Assembly: GCA_934320655.1 (NCBI GenBank)
Contig: CAKRFN010000009.1
Span: forward strand, 1-64,000
Length of the DNA: 64,000 bases
Origin: an uncultured Eubacterium sp.
GTDB taxonomy: Bacteria > Bacillota > Clostridia > Lachnospirales > Lachnospiraceae
Reading direction: 5' to 3'
Shown here: one piece after another, positions 26,422 through 36,086 of the stretch
Numbering within the stretch: position 1 is the stretch's first letter
Layout of the letters: the number at the start of each line of letters is the position of its first letter
Program-made: the position numbers and the translations under genes
Notes under the pieces: generated by a model
The model's input: only the letters and a program-made list of their open reading frames with translations
Told to the model about the DNA's origin: nothing
Databases searched by the model: none

Positions 26422-26730
26422 TTATCTGCTTTTTTCCTTTTTCTGAGTCTTGCAGCTATCCCCCGGCACAAGGTATGACTTTTCCCTGTTTTCCATGACA
26501 TGGGTAGGATACCCCATGATTTTCAGCGCCTTTTGCAGTTCGGGAATGTGTTTCGGTTCCGGCTGGCATACGCCAATCCTCATATACAGCACGAGATCGT
26601 CATACCATGCCTCCCCCTCAAAATTGTCCTCTCTGAAGAAAATGCCCTCTTTGATTTCCTCCAGCGGCTTCCTAAACTCTTCACGGTATGATCTGTCATG
26701 GTCACAATCCTGTGTATTGCTGCTGTCCAT
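26422..26730 (-). CDS. Uncharacterised small element protein (102 aa)
   Basis: ATG at 26730 with AAAGGAGG upstream. Soluble, mixed charge. The phrase LVLYMRIGVCQPEPKHIPEL, then LKIMGYPTHV, suggests a small alpha/beta fold. No family recognised. It is 38 nt from the DUF4313 gene and co-transcribed with PrgI. Confidence 0.55.
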   Translation of the reverse strand: MDSSNTQDCDHDRSYREEFRKPLEEIKEGIFFREDNFEGEAWYDDLVLYMRIGVCQPEPKHIPELQKALKIMGYPTHVMENREKSYLVPGDSCKTQKKEKSR

Positions 26731-26768
26731 AGCTGCCTCCTTTCCGCCTGCGGCAATTTCCTCATTTC

Positions 26769-27845
26769 TTATCTGCTTACTTCTTTCTTCTCCTGTTTCT
26801 TGTCCAGTCCGTTTGCCTGCTCATATGCTGCCATTCCGTCAGGGCAGAGTCCACGCATCTTTTCCCCGTCAAACAGATAAAGAGGATAACTACAATAACC
26901 GCTCTGCTGCATCAGTCCGGTAAACTCCGCAATCCCGTTTTTTACAAGGAAGTCCTCAAGCTCCGGCATATTGTTGGTATCCACAAAGGCACAGTAGGGC
27001 GGTACAGAAGTAAGCAGGTTTACAGTCACATCGCCGTAAGGTTCCGGGAACCCGTCCTCCATTGTTGTCATTCCTACATAAAGACTGTTGTTGTCCACAT
27101 AGGTGTTGACTGTCAGCGTTACATTCTCCGTAGTCCCAAACCGGGTTTTCAGTTCCAGTGTCCCCTCCGTTTTTTCTTCCTGCCCCTGTTCCTTTTCCTC
27201 CGTCTGTACTGGTTCCAGTTCCACTGGTGCATATTCCGAGCCGTTCCGCTCCATGATCTCTGCAAACTGGCAGATGTGGTACAGATGATTACCGACTTCC
27301 GTATGGTATTCGTCGATATAGCGGCATACACGCTCTGATTTTTCTCCCCTTGCATCCGTAATCATTATCTTTTCGCCGTCTGCAATATGAAAAAGTTCAC
27401 TGTACCTACTGTTAATGAACCGGATACCTTTCTCTGCCTCCCTGATATGGTGGTCCAGCCATTCCTTCACATAACAGTGAATTTCAACATTGTCACTGTC
27501 TTTTTCAGGATTGCAGTGTACAAGGTATGCAAACTTTTCCGTTTCCACACGGAAACCGTACTCCGTCCCCGGAAAACCTTTTTGGGGATACTGCAGCGTA
27601 AATGCCCGCATGGTATCCAGATTTTCCAAAACACTGTATTCACCGAAACAGAGGGCTTTCTGTAAATCTGCCTCAAATTCCTCTGTTTTCAGCCGATTGT
27701 TTATTTCATGGAAATCAGAATGAAATTCATTGTCTGCCCCATATCCGCCCTGCAAAATTCCAATGCTTCCTGTCTGCCCCCGAATCTGCATACTCTGCTT
27801 GTAAGCGTATTTCTGTTCTGCCTGTGTCAATGGTCTTATTTCCAT
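26769..27845 (-). CDS. DUF4313-containing element protein
   Basis: ATG at 27845 (MEIRPLTQAEQ) follows GGAGGTGTGAG; an in-frame start 60 bases upstream has no ribosome site. The protein has 358 residues. The N-terminal ~220 residues are of unknown family. An acidic linker (EEKEQGQEEKTEG) leads to a C-terminal domain resembling DUF4313 (ELKTRFGTTENVTLTVNTYV, PEPYGDVTVNLLTSVPPYC, NMPELEDFLVKNGI). These domains are usual in ICEs of this type and have no known activity. No signal or membrane span. Confidence 0.65.
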   Translation of the reverse strand: MEIRPLTQAEQKYAYKQSMQIRGQTGSIGILQGGYGADNEFHSDFHEINNRLKTEEFEADLQKALCFGEYSVLENLDTMRAFTLQYPQKGFPGTEYGFRVETEKFAYLVHCNPEKDSDNVEIHCYVKEWLDHHIREAEKGIRFINSRYSELFHIADGEKIMITDARGEKSERVCRYIDEYHTEVGNHLYHICQFAEIMERNGSEYAPVELEPVQTEEKEQGQEEKTEGTLELKTRFGTTENVTLTVNTYVDNNSLYVGMTTMEDGFPEPYGDVTVNLLTSVPPYCAFVDTNNMPELEDFLVKNGIAEFTGLMQQSGYCSYPLYLFDGEKMRGLCPDGMAAYEQANGLDKKQEKKEVSR

Positions 27846-27933
27846 CTCACACCTCCTACTTGTATTAACAACCTGCGAATTTGGGCTGATGCCCAAATTT
27901 GCCATATGAAAAATCTCTGATTTTTCATATTTT

Positions 27934-28776
27934 CTATAATCCTAATGCCTTGCTTGTAAGCGACTGCGCACCTTTCACGCTTCCTACGGTAAGGGCAATC
28001 GTAAAGGTCATCTCACACAGATAAATGAGTGTTTTTGCCCAGTCTGCGTAACTGCCTGTAAAGGACGGAAGCCCTGCACTGATGAAGGCATTGCACAGCA
28101 TGATCGCAAGCGCCATCGTGACTGCCTCAAAGACCACGGATAAGAAATATTTGGCGTAAGAGCTTGCCGTGTTCGCCACGTTCCGGTTGCCTGCCAGCGT
28201 GGAAAAGGCAATGGAGCCAATCGGCACAATGACCATGATCTTTAAAAATCGGAAGTACACCGTATATATCATAAAAAAGCCACAGATAATGACAATGACG
28301 CTAAGCAGCGCTGCCAGTATCAGCATGATAAGCCCCTCACCGAAACCAAGATCCTTTATGACGTCTGCCTGTGCGCTGTCAATGGTAAGCGTGGTGTAGC
28401 CGCCCGCCGACAGTGCGTTCACAAGGTTCCCGACTGTATTAAAAAATGCTTTCATAATAGTGACATTGTTTGCCACGAGCCATTCTGAAAGTCCGAGCCT
28501 TATCAGCATACGCAGGATTACTTCAAAACGCATTTCCTCACGCACATCCACGCTTTCCGAGCAGAACCCGATCACGAAGAACAGCACCACAAGGGAGGAA
28601 CCCACTGCCACGAATATCGGTTCCACGCTTTCCACAAGTCCCCACGGACCTCCGCCTTTAAAATTTACCGGAGACTGCCCTAAGAGGGCAAACACAAGGC
28701 TGACCTGATTGTTCCAGAACCCGAACACCATTTCCAGAAGAGCCAGTATCTTATCCCCTAACTTGAAAATATCCAC
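27934..28776 (-). CDS. TrbL/VirB6-like conjugal transfer membrane protein
   Basis: VirB6/TrbL proteins line the inner-membrane part of the transfer channel. 280 residues from a GTG start with GAGGTGAG upstream. At least six hydrophobic segments are seen: ~52-70, 98-118 (weak), 148-172, 176-196, 212-232 and 246-268. N-terminal FWNNQVSLVFALLGQSPVNF and C-terminal GSVKGAQSLTSKALG are characteristic of the CD1112-type family. It follows the Maff2 gene and precedes the DUF4313 gene, the usual order. Confidence 0.85.
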   Translation of the reverse strand: MDIFKLGDKILALLEMVFGFWNNQVSLVFALLGQSPVNFKGGGPWGLVESVEPIFVAVGSSLVVLFFVIGFCSESVDVREEMRFEVILRMLIRLGLSEWLVANNVTIMKAFFNTVGNLVNALSAGGYTTLTIDSAQADVIKDLGFGEGLIMLILAALLSVIVIICGFFMIYTVYFRFLKIMVIVPIGSIAFSTLAGNRNVANTASSYAKYFLSVVFEAVTMALAIMLCNAFISAGLPSFTGSYADWAKTLIYLCEMTFTIALTVGSVKGAQSLTSKALGL

Positions 28777-28845
28777 TTAATCCTCACCTCTTTCCTTTTC
28801 AGGGAAGGGCAGGCTGTTCTCGCCCTCCCCCGCTGCTGCTTTTTC

Positions 28846-29223
28846 TTAGAAACCGAGAAAGGAAAGGACAGTGGAAATGCCCGCCATCATAACCCCGGCT
28901 ACAATACCCTTTAATGCCGAGTTCATGGTTGAGGAATCCTGCTGCTGGTATGCCTGTGCAAACTCCATGACATTCTTTGCAAGGATAATCACGCCCACCG
29001 CACCGATGACCGCAATCACAAGCGTCTTTAAGTTATCGAGGGGCTGTGTGATTGCACCCGTTCCACCGCCTGACGCAAGCACTGTCATAGGCACTCCGCT
29101 CACTGCAAAGTATGCCGCACCGCAAGCCGCTGTCAGTGCCTTTTTCGCCCTTGATAACCTTCCCTGTCCTGCCTTTACCCCTGTTGCTGCCTTTGTTCCT
29201 GTAACATTCTCTGTTCTACGCAT
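28846..29223 (-). CDS. Maff2 family membrane protein, VirB2-like
   Basis: 125 residues from ATG 29223, with AAGGAG nine bases upstream; another ATG seven codons earlier lacks a site. After a basic stretch come two hydrophobic segments (~27-48 with VLASGGG as a possible cleavage site, ~60-80 LVIAVIGAVGVIILAKNV) and a C-terminal one (IVAGVMMAGISTVLSFLG). The plan is that of type IV secretion pilin-like proteins, and Maff2 sits in this place in Tn1549-like operons. It may form the channel or a short surface fibre. Confidence 0.8.
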   Translation of the reverse strand: MRRTENVTGTKAATGVKAGQGRLSRAKKALTAACGAAYFAVSGVPMTVLASGGGTGAITQPLDNLKTLVIAVIGAVGVIILAKNVMEFAQAYQQQDSSTMNSALKGIVAGVMMAGISTVLSFLGF

Positions 29224-29374
29224 AATAATGATCTCCTTTTTCATTTTGATTTTTGATTGTTTTATTTGCTGTCTGCTGCTCTATCTGAACGGGGTTTTCC
29301 CCGGAACACTGTCAGGTCGGGCTTTCCCCGATGCGTTTCTGCTTTAACCACCGCCTTTCCATTGGGAACTTCCC

Positions 29375-31597
29375 CTAATTTTCTGAATGCCGCACAGTCT
29401 GGAATGTCTTTCTGATCTCACGCATCTTTATGACATCCGTTTCCGGGTAGAATACCGCCAGTATGGTCTTTGTGGGCATACCGAGCGCAATCATCTTATG
29501 CAGCTCATCTTTCTGCTCTTTGGAATATTTCCACTGCGCCATACGGTTCATAATAGTGTCTTCGCCTTCAATCCTACGCCCTCCGGCTTCCGGTTTATCC
29601 TCTTTATCCGCTGCCCGTTCCGGTTCCGCCTCCTCCTGTGCCGGTTCACTTTCCGGTTCTTTCTCCTGTGCATACATGAGTTCATTGTCCTGCTCCCTGT
29701 AAAGCTGTTCCTTCTGCTCCTGTTCCTCCATGCTAATGAAGCGTTTTTTCATGCCAGCATCGGTAAGAAGTTCAAAGTCTTTATAGTCGATTTTGTCAAT
29801 GTAGACATTTTCGCCTTTCTTTTTCAATTCCTCATAATAGGAAAGCGCCTTTGGCGTCAGCAATTGGAAAGGCTGCCCCTGTCCGCCCCCGCTGATTCCC
29901 GGAGCATGGACATACGGCTTTCCTTTCCCATCGGCGGTCTGGTCAAATGCCGGATGCCCGAACGGTATGAACTTGCTGTCCATGATCGGATCAAAGCCAC
30001 GGATAAAGATAATGCACTTCTTGTTGTCCAGCTTCCGCACTTCGTCCGGTGTGAAAAGCTCCCTGCCAAGCACGTCATAATTGCGGCTTGAGCTTCCCTG
30101 CCTGCCCTTTGTCTCGCCGCTTGATTTCTTGTCAATCGTGCCTTTGCCGAGCAGTTCCGAGACATATTTGTGCGTACTCTGCTCATTGCCGCCGAGGTAG
30201 ATGAACGTGTCGCAGTTGCCCGGAATGGTTTCCCATGTATCTTTGAAAAGTGCCTTTAACTGGGCGAAATTCTGGATAATGATGATACTGGAAATCTCCC
30301 TGGACCTCATGGTTGATAAGAGGGAACAGTAATCATCCGGCAGTGCGACGTTTGCAAATTCATCAAGCATGAAGGTGACATGGATCGGGAGCCGCCCGCC
30401 GCAGTTGAAGTCCGCCTGATAGTAAAGCTCCTGAAAAATCTGCGTGTAAAGCATTCCGATGATGAAGTTATAGGACTTGTCAGAATCCGGAATGACACAG
30501 AACAGTGCCGTTTTTGTTTCCCCATCCCTGTTCACGCCTGTTCCAATCTCTGCAAGGTTCAAGTCGTCCCTTGACAGAAGCCTTAACACCTGTTTGTTTT
30601 CCAAAAAGGCAAGCCGGGAGTTTGCGCTGATGATGATGGAACGGACGGTATCGCCCGCACCACGCATACACTTGTTGTACTGTTTTACCGCAGGATGCGC
30701 CGAGCCGAGCTTTGATGTTTCCTCAAGAAACTTCATGCGCACGTCCAGTCTTGACGGTTTATTCTGTTCCGTTACTTCCGCTTCACCAAGAAGCTGCAGG
30801 ACTGTCTCAAAGTTTCTCCTTGCAGGCGGCTCTTCCAGCCACACATAATAGAAGATTGCCTGTAAGAACAGCCCCTCTGCCTTTTCCCAAAAGGGATCTG
30901 AGGGAGTTGCGCCCTTTGGCGTGGTATTGCTGATAAGGTTCGTGATCAGCTTTACAACGTCCGTTTCCTCACGGATATAGGAAAAGGGATTGTAACAGTC
31001 CGACTTTTCCATTTCCAGAAGGTTTATGACCTTTACGCTGTAACCGTTGTTTTTTAACATCTCCCCGCAGCTCCGTAAGATTTCCCCTTTGGGATCGGTA
31101 CAGATAAAGGAACAGTTATGCGGCATCTGCATCAGGTTCGGCTTTACCTCATAAAAGGTCTTTCCTGCACCGGAACCGCCGCATATCAGAATATTCCCGT
31201 TGAGTTTCAGCCGCCTGAAATTCAGTGACATTTTCACGTTCTGGCTCAGGATGCGGTTGAAATTCTCATCTTTATCCGCAAGTATCTTGTTTGCCATTTT
31301 CGGTGACTCAAACCTTGCCGTTCCAAATTCCTTTCCCGGCATGAAGTTCCGCTGGCTTGTGATGTACATTAAAAGGGCGGTAGCATAGACGATTAAGGCT
31401 ATCACTACCGCTTTTAAGGTTGTTTCGTTATAATAATTTGCAAATGGTTCGGCGCACACACGGTTGAAGGACTCCAGAAAGGCATTCATTTCCATTCCCG
31501 GCTCCCATGCCCCGTTTAAGAGATACCCCGCATAGGCGCACAGCAGCGCCCCCGCCACGATGAACCACAAAGACACTTTTTTCCTGTTCTGTACCAT
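29375..31597 (-). CDS. VirD4/TcpA-type coupling protein
   Basis: The coupling ATPase brings the relaxosome to the secretion channel. 740 residues. Two membrane segments at ~10-28 and ~61-80, Walker A CGGSGAGKT at 139-147, CTDPKGEILRS soon after, and Walker B VTFMLDEFANVALPDD (~395-410). The TraG/TraD sequence MRSREISSIIIIQNFAQLKALF is clear. The tail is acidic (ESEPAQEEAEPERAADKEDK) and ends in a small helical domain with TKTILAVFYPETDVIKMREIR. It is translated 6 nt after the PcfB-like gene, its normal partner. Confidence 0.95.
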   Translation of the reverse strand: MVQNRKKVSLWFIVAGALLCAYAGYLLNGAWEPGMEMNAFLESFNRVCAEPFANYYNETTLKAVVIALIVYATALLMYITSQRNFMPGKEFGTARFESPKMANKILADKDENFNRILSQNVKMSLNFRRLKLNGNILICGGSGAGKTFYEVKPNLMQMPHNCSFICTDPKGEILRSCGEMLKNNGYSVKVINLLEMEKSDCYNPFSYIREETDVVKLITNLISNTTPKGATPSDPFWEKAEGLFLQAIFYYVWLEEPPARRNFETVLQLLGEAEVTEQNKPSRLDVRMKFLEETSKLGSAHPAVKQYNKCMRGAGDTVRSIIISANSRLAFLENKQVLRLLSRDDLNLAEIGTGVNRDGETKTALFCVIPDSDKSYNFIIGMLYTQIFQELYYQADFNCGGRLPIHVTFMLDEFANVALPDDYCSLLSTMRSREISSIIIIQNFAQLKALFKDTWETIPGNCDTFIYLGGNEQSTHKYVSELLGKGTIDKKSSGETKGRQGSSSRNYDVLGRELFTPDEVRKLDNKKCIIFIRGFDPIMDSKFIPFGHPAFDQTADGKGKPYVHAPGISGGGQGQPFQLLTPKALSYYEELKKKGENVYIDKIDYKDFELLTDAGMKKRFISMEEQEQKEQLYREQDNELMYAQEKEPESEPAQEEAEPERAADKEDKPEAGGRRIEGEDTIMNRMAQWKYSKEQKDELHKMIALGMPTKTILAVFYPETDVIKMREIRKTFQTVRHSEN

Positions 31598-31603
31598 AGG
31601 CGG

Positions 31604-32746
31604 CTACCTCTTTTTCGGCGCAGGCGCTTTTTTCGGTGCAGGCTTTTTCTTCCGCATGTTCTCTTTTTCCTTCGCCTTCCGCTCCATGTCCGCATAGCGT
31701 TTGCGTACCTCCGCACTTACCCTGTCATAATGCCCGTCATACAGGTCTTTGCCCTTCATGGTTGCGACCACACGGTTGTCCGCCGAATAAATCTTGTACT
31801 CCTTGTTACGGTCAAGGAAAGTCAGGATTGTCTTGCCGTCATGGATTTCCATTGCCTTGTCCTTGCTGATCCAGACATACCTTGCATCTTCGCCCCATGT
31901 TCCCGGTATCCTTGTCTTTACGGCATGGTCATTTTCCTCCGTTATCAGTTTCTTTGTAATGGTAATGTCAGTAAGGTCAGGATTCTGTGCGGCGGCTACT
32001 GCCTGCATACGCTGCGCAAGCTCCCGGTATCCTTTCATGCGGCTCAAAAACATATCCTTATCCATAATGACTCTGTGCTGCCCGCCTTCCTCTTTGGAAA
32101 GGACGCCGATCCGCTCAAGCTGCCCCACTACCTTTTCTGCCTGTTCGTTTTCAAGGCTGAAATTTTCCTTTACTTCCTCCACACTGATGCTCTTTTTCTC
32201 CATCGCATAGCTGCCGACTTTCTCAATCAGCCCGTCAAGCGCTTCCCCTGCCCTTGCCGCTTCCTCAGTGTGGAGATTTTCGTTTCCCTTTTTCTGCTCC
32301 TTTAAAAAGGACAGCACCTTATCCATTTCCTTTTCATCGCCGTTTTTCAGGTAATCATCAAACGTGGCGATCCTGCCGGATTTCAGTTTCTGTATCATCA
32401 TGTTTACCCGCGGGACTGCCTCCGTGTGGAAGATGATCTCGCTCATGCCGTCCTTTTTATTGATGTCGGGCAGGACGGAATAAAGAAGTCCGTATTTTTT
32501 CGCCATCTTCTCGACTTTCTTCATGTCCTCCGTTGGGAACTGGAACACCTGTAAGTCCCCGCCTTTCATAAGGAGCCTGCGCATGTCCGTCTTTCCCATC
32601 GTTTTTTCATGGTCCATGACCGCAATCAGAAAATCCAGTGCCTTTTTCATTCCCTCAATCGTGCCGCCGCAGACTTTCATTGCAATCTCTATCCCGTCAT
32701 AGCCGACACGGATAATCTGGACCGCTTCCTGTATCTCTTCCGCCAT
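31604..32746 (-). CDS. PcfB (DUF3801)-like protein
   Basis: 380 residues. The N-terminal third (AEEIQEAVQIIRVGYDGIEI, KALDFLIAVMDHEKTMGKT, VFQFPTEDMKKVEKMAKKYG, then YSVLPDINKKDG) is the PcfB/DUF3801 region. A long helical middle follows, with a winged-helix-like section (VEEVKENFSLENEQAEKVVG, QLERIGVLSKEEGG), and a Lys/Pro/Ala tail (PAPKKAPAPKKR). PcfB of pCF10 is a relaxosome accessory protein working with the coupling protein and relaxase. Usual length is 150-200, so this protein carries an extra C-terminal half. Confidence 0.75.
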   Translation of the reverse strand: MAEEIQEAVQIIRVGYDGIEIAMKVCGGTIEGMKKALDFLIAVMDHEKTMGKTDMRRLLMKGGDLQVFQFPTEDMKKVEKMAKKYGLLYSVLPDINKKDGMSEIIFHTEAVPRVNMMIQKLKSGRIATFDDYLKNGDEKEMDKVLSFLKEQKKGNENLHTEEAARAGEALDGLIEKVGSYAMEKKSISVEEVKENFSLENEQAEKVVGQLERIGVLSKEEGGQHRVIMDKDMFLSRMKGYRELAQRMQAVAAAQNPDLTDITITKKLITEENDHAVKTRIPGTWGEDARYVWISKDKAMEIHDGKTILTFLDRNKEYKIYSADNRVVATMKGKDLYDGHYDRVSAEVRKRYADMERKAKEKENMRKKKPAPKKAPAPKKR

Positions 32747-32747
32747 A

Positions 32748-32996
32748 CTATCTCCCCCTTCCCTGTTCTTTTTTCTGTACCTGCTTTTTCAGACGCAGTT
32801 CATCCAGTGTGCGCCTGCACAGATCTTCGGTTGCACTGTCCCTGTCTGAAAAATAATGTGTCTGCTGATAATTCCCGTCTGCAGCCTCCCATGTGGCAAA
32901 GCTGCCGTCCTTCTGGTGTATCCCCATCTGCATCTGTTTACTGTCCGTGGGCAGCGTAACGATTATGATATAATCATCATGCAGCGTGAAGTTCAT
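32748..32996 (-). CDS. Small uncharacterised protein (82 aa)
   Basis: ATG at 32996 with GGAGG eight bases upstream (a GTG lies three codons earlier). The N-terminal half has strand character (MNFTLHDDYIIIVTLPTD); the rest is helical and basic (LCRRTLDELRLKKQVQKKEQ). It ends 1 nt before the PcfB-like start. No family recognised. Confidence 0.6.
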   Translation of the reverse strand: MNFTLHDDYIIIVTLPTDSKQMQMGIHQKDGSFATWEAADGNYQQTHYFSDRDSATEDLCRRTLDELRLKKQVQKKEQGRGR

Positions 32997-33008
32997 ATAC
33001 TGCACCTC

Positions 33009-33404
33009 CTATAAACTTGCCTCTTTCTTAACCCGCTCCTGCATCTGTGCGGTATCCGTCCGCCTGATCTCATCCTCACTCATGGAAATGCCGCAGGCAG
33101 ACAGAAGTTCCGATAAGGTCTTTACTGCCTGTTCCTCCTGCACACGGTACATTTCAAGCGATACGAGCAGGTTTTCTATCCTCAGTATCCAGTCCGGTTG
33201 AAAGCCAGTGAGTGCCTGATATTTCCTGCATACGGCATCCCTGTCTGCGCCTTTTTCCGTAAGCTCATCAATCAGCTTGTTTGTAAGTTCCCTGTCATTC
33301 GTCCGGAAAGCAAACTGTACCACAAATTCCTTGTCCCTCTCTGTCAGGACAATGTTTTTCTGCAGGAACATCTGCGCCGTTTCCGTTACTGCAACCAGTC
33401 CCAT
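33009..33404 (-). CDS. Small uncharacterised helical protein (131 aa)
   Basis: ATG at 33404 with GGAGGGG upstream; that ATG shares its first base with the last base of the preceding gene. The sequence is helical with no membrane span (ERDKEFVVQFAFRTNDRELT, FQPDWILRIENLLVSLEMYR). Unknown function, within the mobilisation part of the operon. Confidence 0.6.
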   Translation of the reverse strand: MGLVAVTETAQMFLQKNIVLTERDKEFVVQFAFRTNDRELTNKLIDELTEKGADRDAVCRKYQALTGFQPDWILRIENLLVSLEMYRVQEEQAVKTLSELLSACGISMSEDEIRRTDTAQMQERVKKEASL

Positions 33405-34552
33405 TACTGCCCCTCCTTCATCTTGTTTTCATAGACTGCAATGTTTATGATCTCCTCCATCTGCTCTGCCGGGATTTTGTTGTTTATCAGCACAAGGAGC
33501 TGTTTCTCTGACAGCCCTTTCTCAATGGCGCTCCGCACCTGCACAAGCTGTTCCGGGGATAGGTCCTTTTCCGCAAGCAGCTTCACAATGTCCGTTTTCT
33601 TCTTAAATAAAAGCCGTGAGAACATGGAACTCATCACGCTCCCCCTGTCTTTCCGCTCCATGCGCTCCACCGGGACAAAGCGGATAATATTGCCGTCCCT
33701 GTCCACAACCGCAGCATGGTATTCGATTCCGGGGTAGAGTGCCGATTCCGTCATGCCGGGCGCACTGCTTTCCGCCTTTGTCTCCGGTTTCTTTTCCTTT
33801 TCTGTCTCTCCCTGTTCCGCCGACGTATCCGGCTCTGCCCTGACTGCATTTTTTACCTGTTCCTCCAATGCTTTCCGCTCCTTTCTTACTGCTTCTATCT
33901 CACCATGCAGCTTTGCAATCTGCACCCTTGCCTCATTCAGTTCATTCTGCTGTTTTTCCAGCATTTTGTCCTTTTCGGAAAGCTGTGCGATAAGATTGCT
34001 CTGCACCTGCACGTCCTGCCCCGCTGTACCGATTTCTTTCAGCTTCTCATTTAAGGCGTCATATCGTTTTTCCTGACAGGAAATCTTCTCGACAACCTCA
34101 CGGATCTGCTCCATAAGCTCCTTTGCATATGCCGTATCCTGCCCGCTTACGGGTTCCGCCTCCCTGATCTTTTTAAGCACCTGTGAGAAAAGGCGTTTCA
34201 TGGTATATGCCGTATTTTCCGCACTGGAAAGCACTTCGGTTATGGTATCCATCGGGACGCCTTTTTCATAAAACTCCAGCGCCACCGCCATCTGGTCGCC
34301 GCTTAGTCCCTCTTTTAAGATTGCAGCCTTTTCCTCCTCATTGTAGCCGTTGCGCAGGCACCGGGAATACACGCACATCTGCCTGTAATCGTACTTCCCG
34401 CCGCTGTATTCCTCTGTTTCCTCCTTTGTCAGACCGAACCGCAGGTCATCTTCTATCAGCTTTACGATTTCCTCGGTATACTTCGGGTTCTGCCGGAGCC
34501 TGCCAAGATATGCTTTCAAATCCATGCCGCTAAGCACTGTCCGTTCCTGCAT
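33404..34552 (-). CDS. Uncharacterised coiled-coil protein of the mobilisation region
   Basis: ATG at 34552 (MQERTVLSGM) has GGAGG just upstream. The open frame continues 153 bases further back as an Arg/Lys/Ser-rich string without a ribosome site, which is the relaxase 3' end read out of frame. The protein has 382 residues. A helical N-terminus carries short repeats on the pattern of EEEKAAILKEGLSGDQMAVAL. The centre (~170-260) is a coiled coil. A strand-rich IEYHAAVVDRDGNIIRFVPV follows. The C-terminal LSPEQLVQVRSAIEKGLSEK repeats the N-terminal motif. Function unknown; a relaxosome scaffold is possible. Confidence 0.6.
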   Translation of the reverse strand: MQERTVLSGMDLKAYLGRLRQNPKYTEEIVKLIEDDLRFGLTKEETEEYSGGKYDYRQMCVYSRCLRNGYNEEEKAAILKEGLSGDQMAVALEFYEKGVPMDTITEVLSSAENTAYTMKRLFSQVLKKIREAEPVSGQDTAYAKELMEQIREVVEKISCQEKRYDALNEKLKEIGTAGQDVQVQSNLIAQLSEKDKMLEKQQNELNEARVQIAKLHGEIEAVRKERKALEEQVKNAVRAEPDTSAEQGETEKEKKPETKAESSAPGMTESALYPGIEYHAAVVDRDGNIIRFVPVERMERKDRGSVMSSMFSRLLFKKKTDIVKLLAEKDLSPEQLVQVRSAIEKGLSEKQLLVLINNKIPAEQMEEIINIAVYENKMKEGQ

Positions 34553-34589
34553 ATAACCTCCAATCCTGCCCGTTTGGGGCAAAAATTTC

Positions 34590-36071
34590 CTACCTGCTTT
34601 TTTCCTTTTGTCCCCTCTGCTTTTCCTGCTGCTTTTCCTGCTGCTTCTCCTGCCGCATTTCCGGTTCCGGCATTCCTGCCCTTTCCCCTGCCGTGATTTC
34701 CGCAAGGATACGGGCGGCGATCCTTTCCTCTTTCGCCACAGCCTTTTCTTTTTCCCTTATCCGTGCTATCTCACTCCGGTAATGTTCCTTAAATTCCGCA
34801 AGCTGCCCTGCCGTGTAGCCTTCCTTTGCAAGCCTTGCCGACAGCCCCGCATACTGCTCATGCTCTTTTTCAAACAGGGATTCCCCACGTTTAAAACAGT
34901 TTTCACACTCCTGAAGCGCCATAAGCTGCTCCGCAATGTCAAAAAGCGGCTTCATCCTTGCACGTTCCCTGAATATGCGGCTTTTTTCCCTTGAAGTCTC
35001 TTTTTTTCTGTCCGCCATCTGCAATGCTGTCTGTCTTATATCCCCCACCGTGAAAACATCGTGCCTTGCAAGAAAAAGATAATCCTCCTGTAACTTCTGC
35101 ATCTTCCTGATGTCGTCACGGTACTGCCATGCCTTGCTGTACGGGCGTTTCTTTAAAAGCCCTGTTTTGTAAAGTCTTGCAAAATAGCGTTTCTGTATGC
35201 CGGACATTTTCGCCCTTTTATAGCGTTTTACCCGACACCGCACAATCTTTGTTTCCTGCACCGCCTGTATTTTTTTATAGGAAGAAAGACTCTCCTGCTC
35301 AATCCGTTCCCTTATGCGTTCCTCCGTGTAATTTTCCCCAAGCGACCTACACCGTCTGAACCTGCTCATGCCCATAGGCTTGATTGCAAGGTATTTCCCC
35401 TCCGTCCGGTATGCGTTCTTTATCCCGTAACCCATATCGGAAAGAACGGATAAAAAGGACTCATAAGTTGCCGACTGTAAGATTGCCGCATCAATGTCAC
35501 GCTTTATCATGTCCGCCCACACAAATCTGCCGTCACGGAAGTCGTTCCATTCCTTGTAATTTTCAGATTTCCCTGCCCGATCCTCCGATATTTCAATCGT
35601 GGAAAGCCCGTACTCTTCACACAGGCGGTTCGTGATTGGCTGTATCTCCTTTGCCCAGTCCCCTTTCTTATAGCGGTACTTCCTGCCGTCACGGAAACTG
35701 ACACTGTTAAAGATGATATGACCGTGGATATGGTCAGTGTTGTCATGCACCGCATACAGCGCCTCATAGTTCTTGCCCAGGTACTCCTTTGCAAACTTCC
35801 CGATTACCTCAAAGGCAGTGTCCGCATCCACTTCTCCCTCTACAAACGATATAATAAGGTGATACCCCTGCCTCTGGTCTGTCTTTTGGAACTGTTCCTT
35901 TGTCTGCCGCATCTGCTCATATACCTTTTCCTGCTGGCAGTTAAGGGAACCAACGAACCGCCCGCCGCCCGTTTTTTCCGGCACGGTGATATAGTCGAGC
36001 GCTTGTTTCAAGTGTTTCCCCGCATATCCGGCACCGCAGTCCCCGATATAAAGTATCTTGCTTATCGCCAA
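34590..36071 (-). CDS. MobA/VirD2-type relaxase (MOBP-like)
   Basis: The relaxase nicks one strand at oriT and pilots it to the recipient. 493 residues, TTG start. The candidate nicking tyrosine is Tyr27 in ALDYITVPEKT. Motif III is GYHLIISF (70-76) and the metal triad is in HDNTDHIHGHIIFNSV (His109, Asp113-His114, His116, His118). The C-terminal half is basic and helical, ending in EKQQEKQQEKQ repeats. MobC is encoded just upstream (36451-36783) and a probable oriT lies at 38281-38365. This is the standard relaxase of Tn1549-type elements. Confidence 0.95.
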   Translation of the reverse strand: MAISKILYIGDCGAGYAGKHLKQALDYITVPEKTGGGRFVGSLNCQQEKVYEQMRQTKEQFQKTDQRQGYHLIISFVEGEVDADTAFEVIGKFAKEYLGKNYEALYAVHDNTDHIHGHIIFNSVSFRDGRKYRYKKGDWAKEIQPITNRLCEEYGLSTIEISEDRAGKSENYKEWNDFRDGRFVWADMIKRDIDAAILQSATYESFLSVLSDMGYGIKNAYRTEGKYLAIKPMGMSRFRRCRSLGENYTEERIRERIEQESLSSYKKIQAVQETKIVRCRVKRYKRAKMSGIQKRYFARLYKTGLLKKRPYSKAWQYRDDIRKMQKLQEDYLFLARHDVFTVGDIRQTALQMADRKKETSREKSRIFRERARMKPLFDIAEQLMALQECENCFKRGESLFEKEHEQYAGLSARLAKEGYTAGQLAEFKEHYRSEIARIREKEKAVAKEERIAARILAEITAGERAGMPEPEMRQEKQQEKQQEKQRGQKEKSR

Positions 36072-36086
36072 TCTTTTCCGCCGCCT

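Noticed and set aside
33404..34705. N-terminal 51-residue extension of the coiled-coil protein
   Set aside because: The extension is an Arg/Ser/Lys string read across the relaxase 3' end in another frame; a proper GGAGG and ATG lie at 34552.
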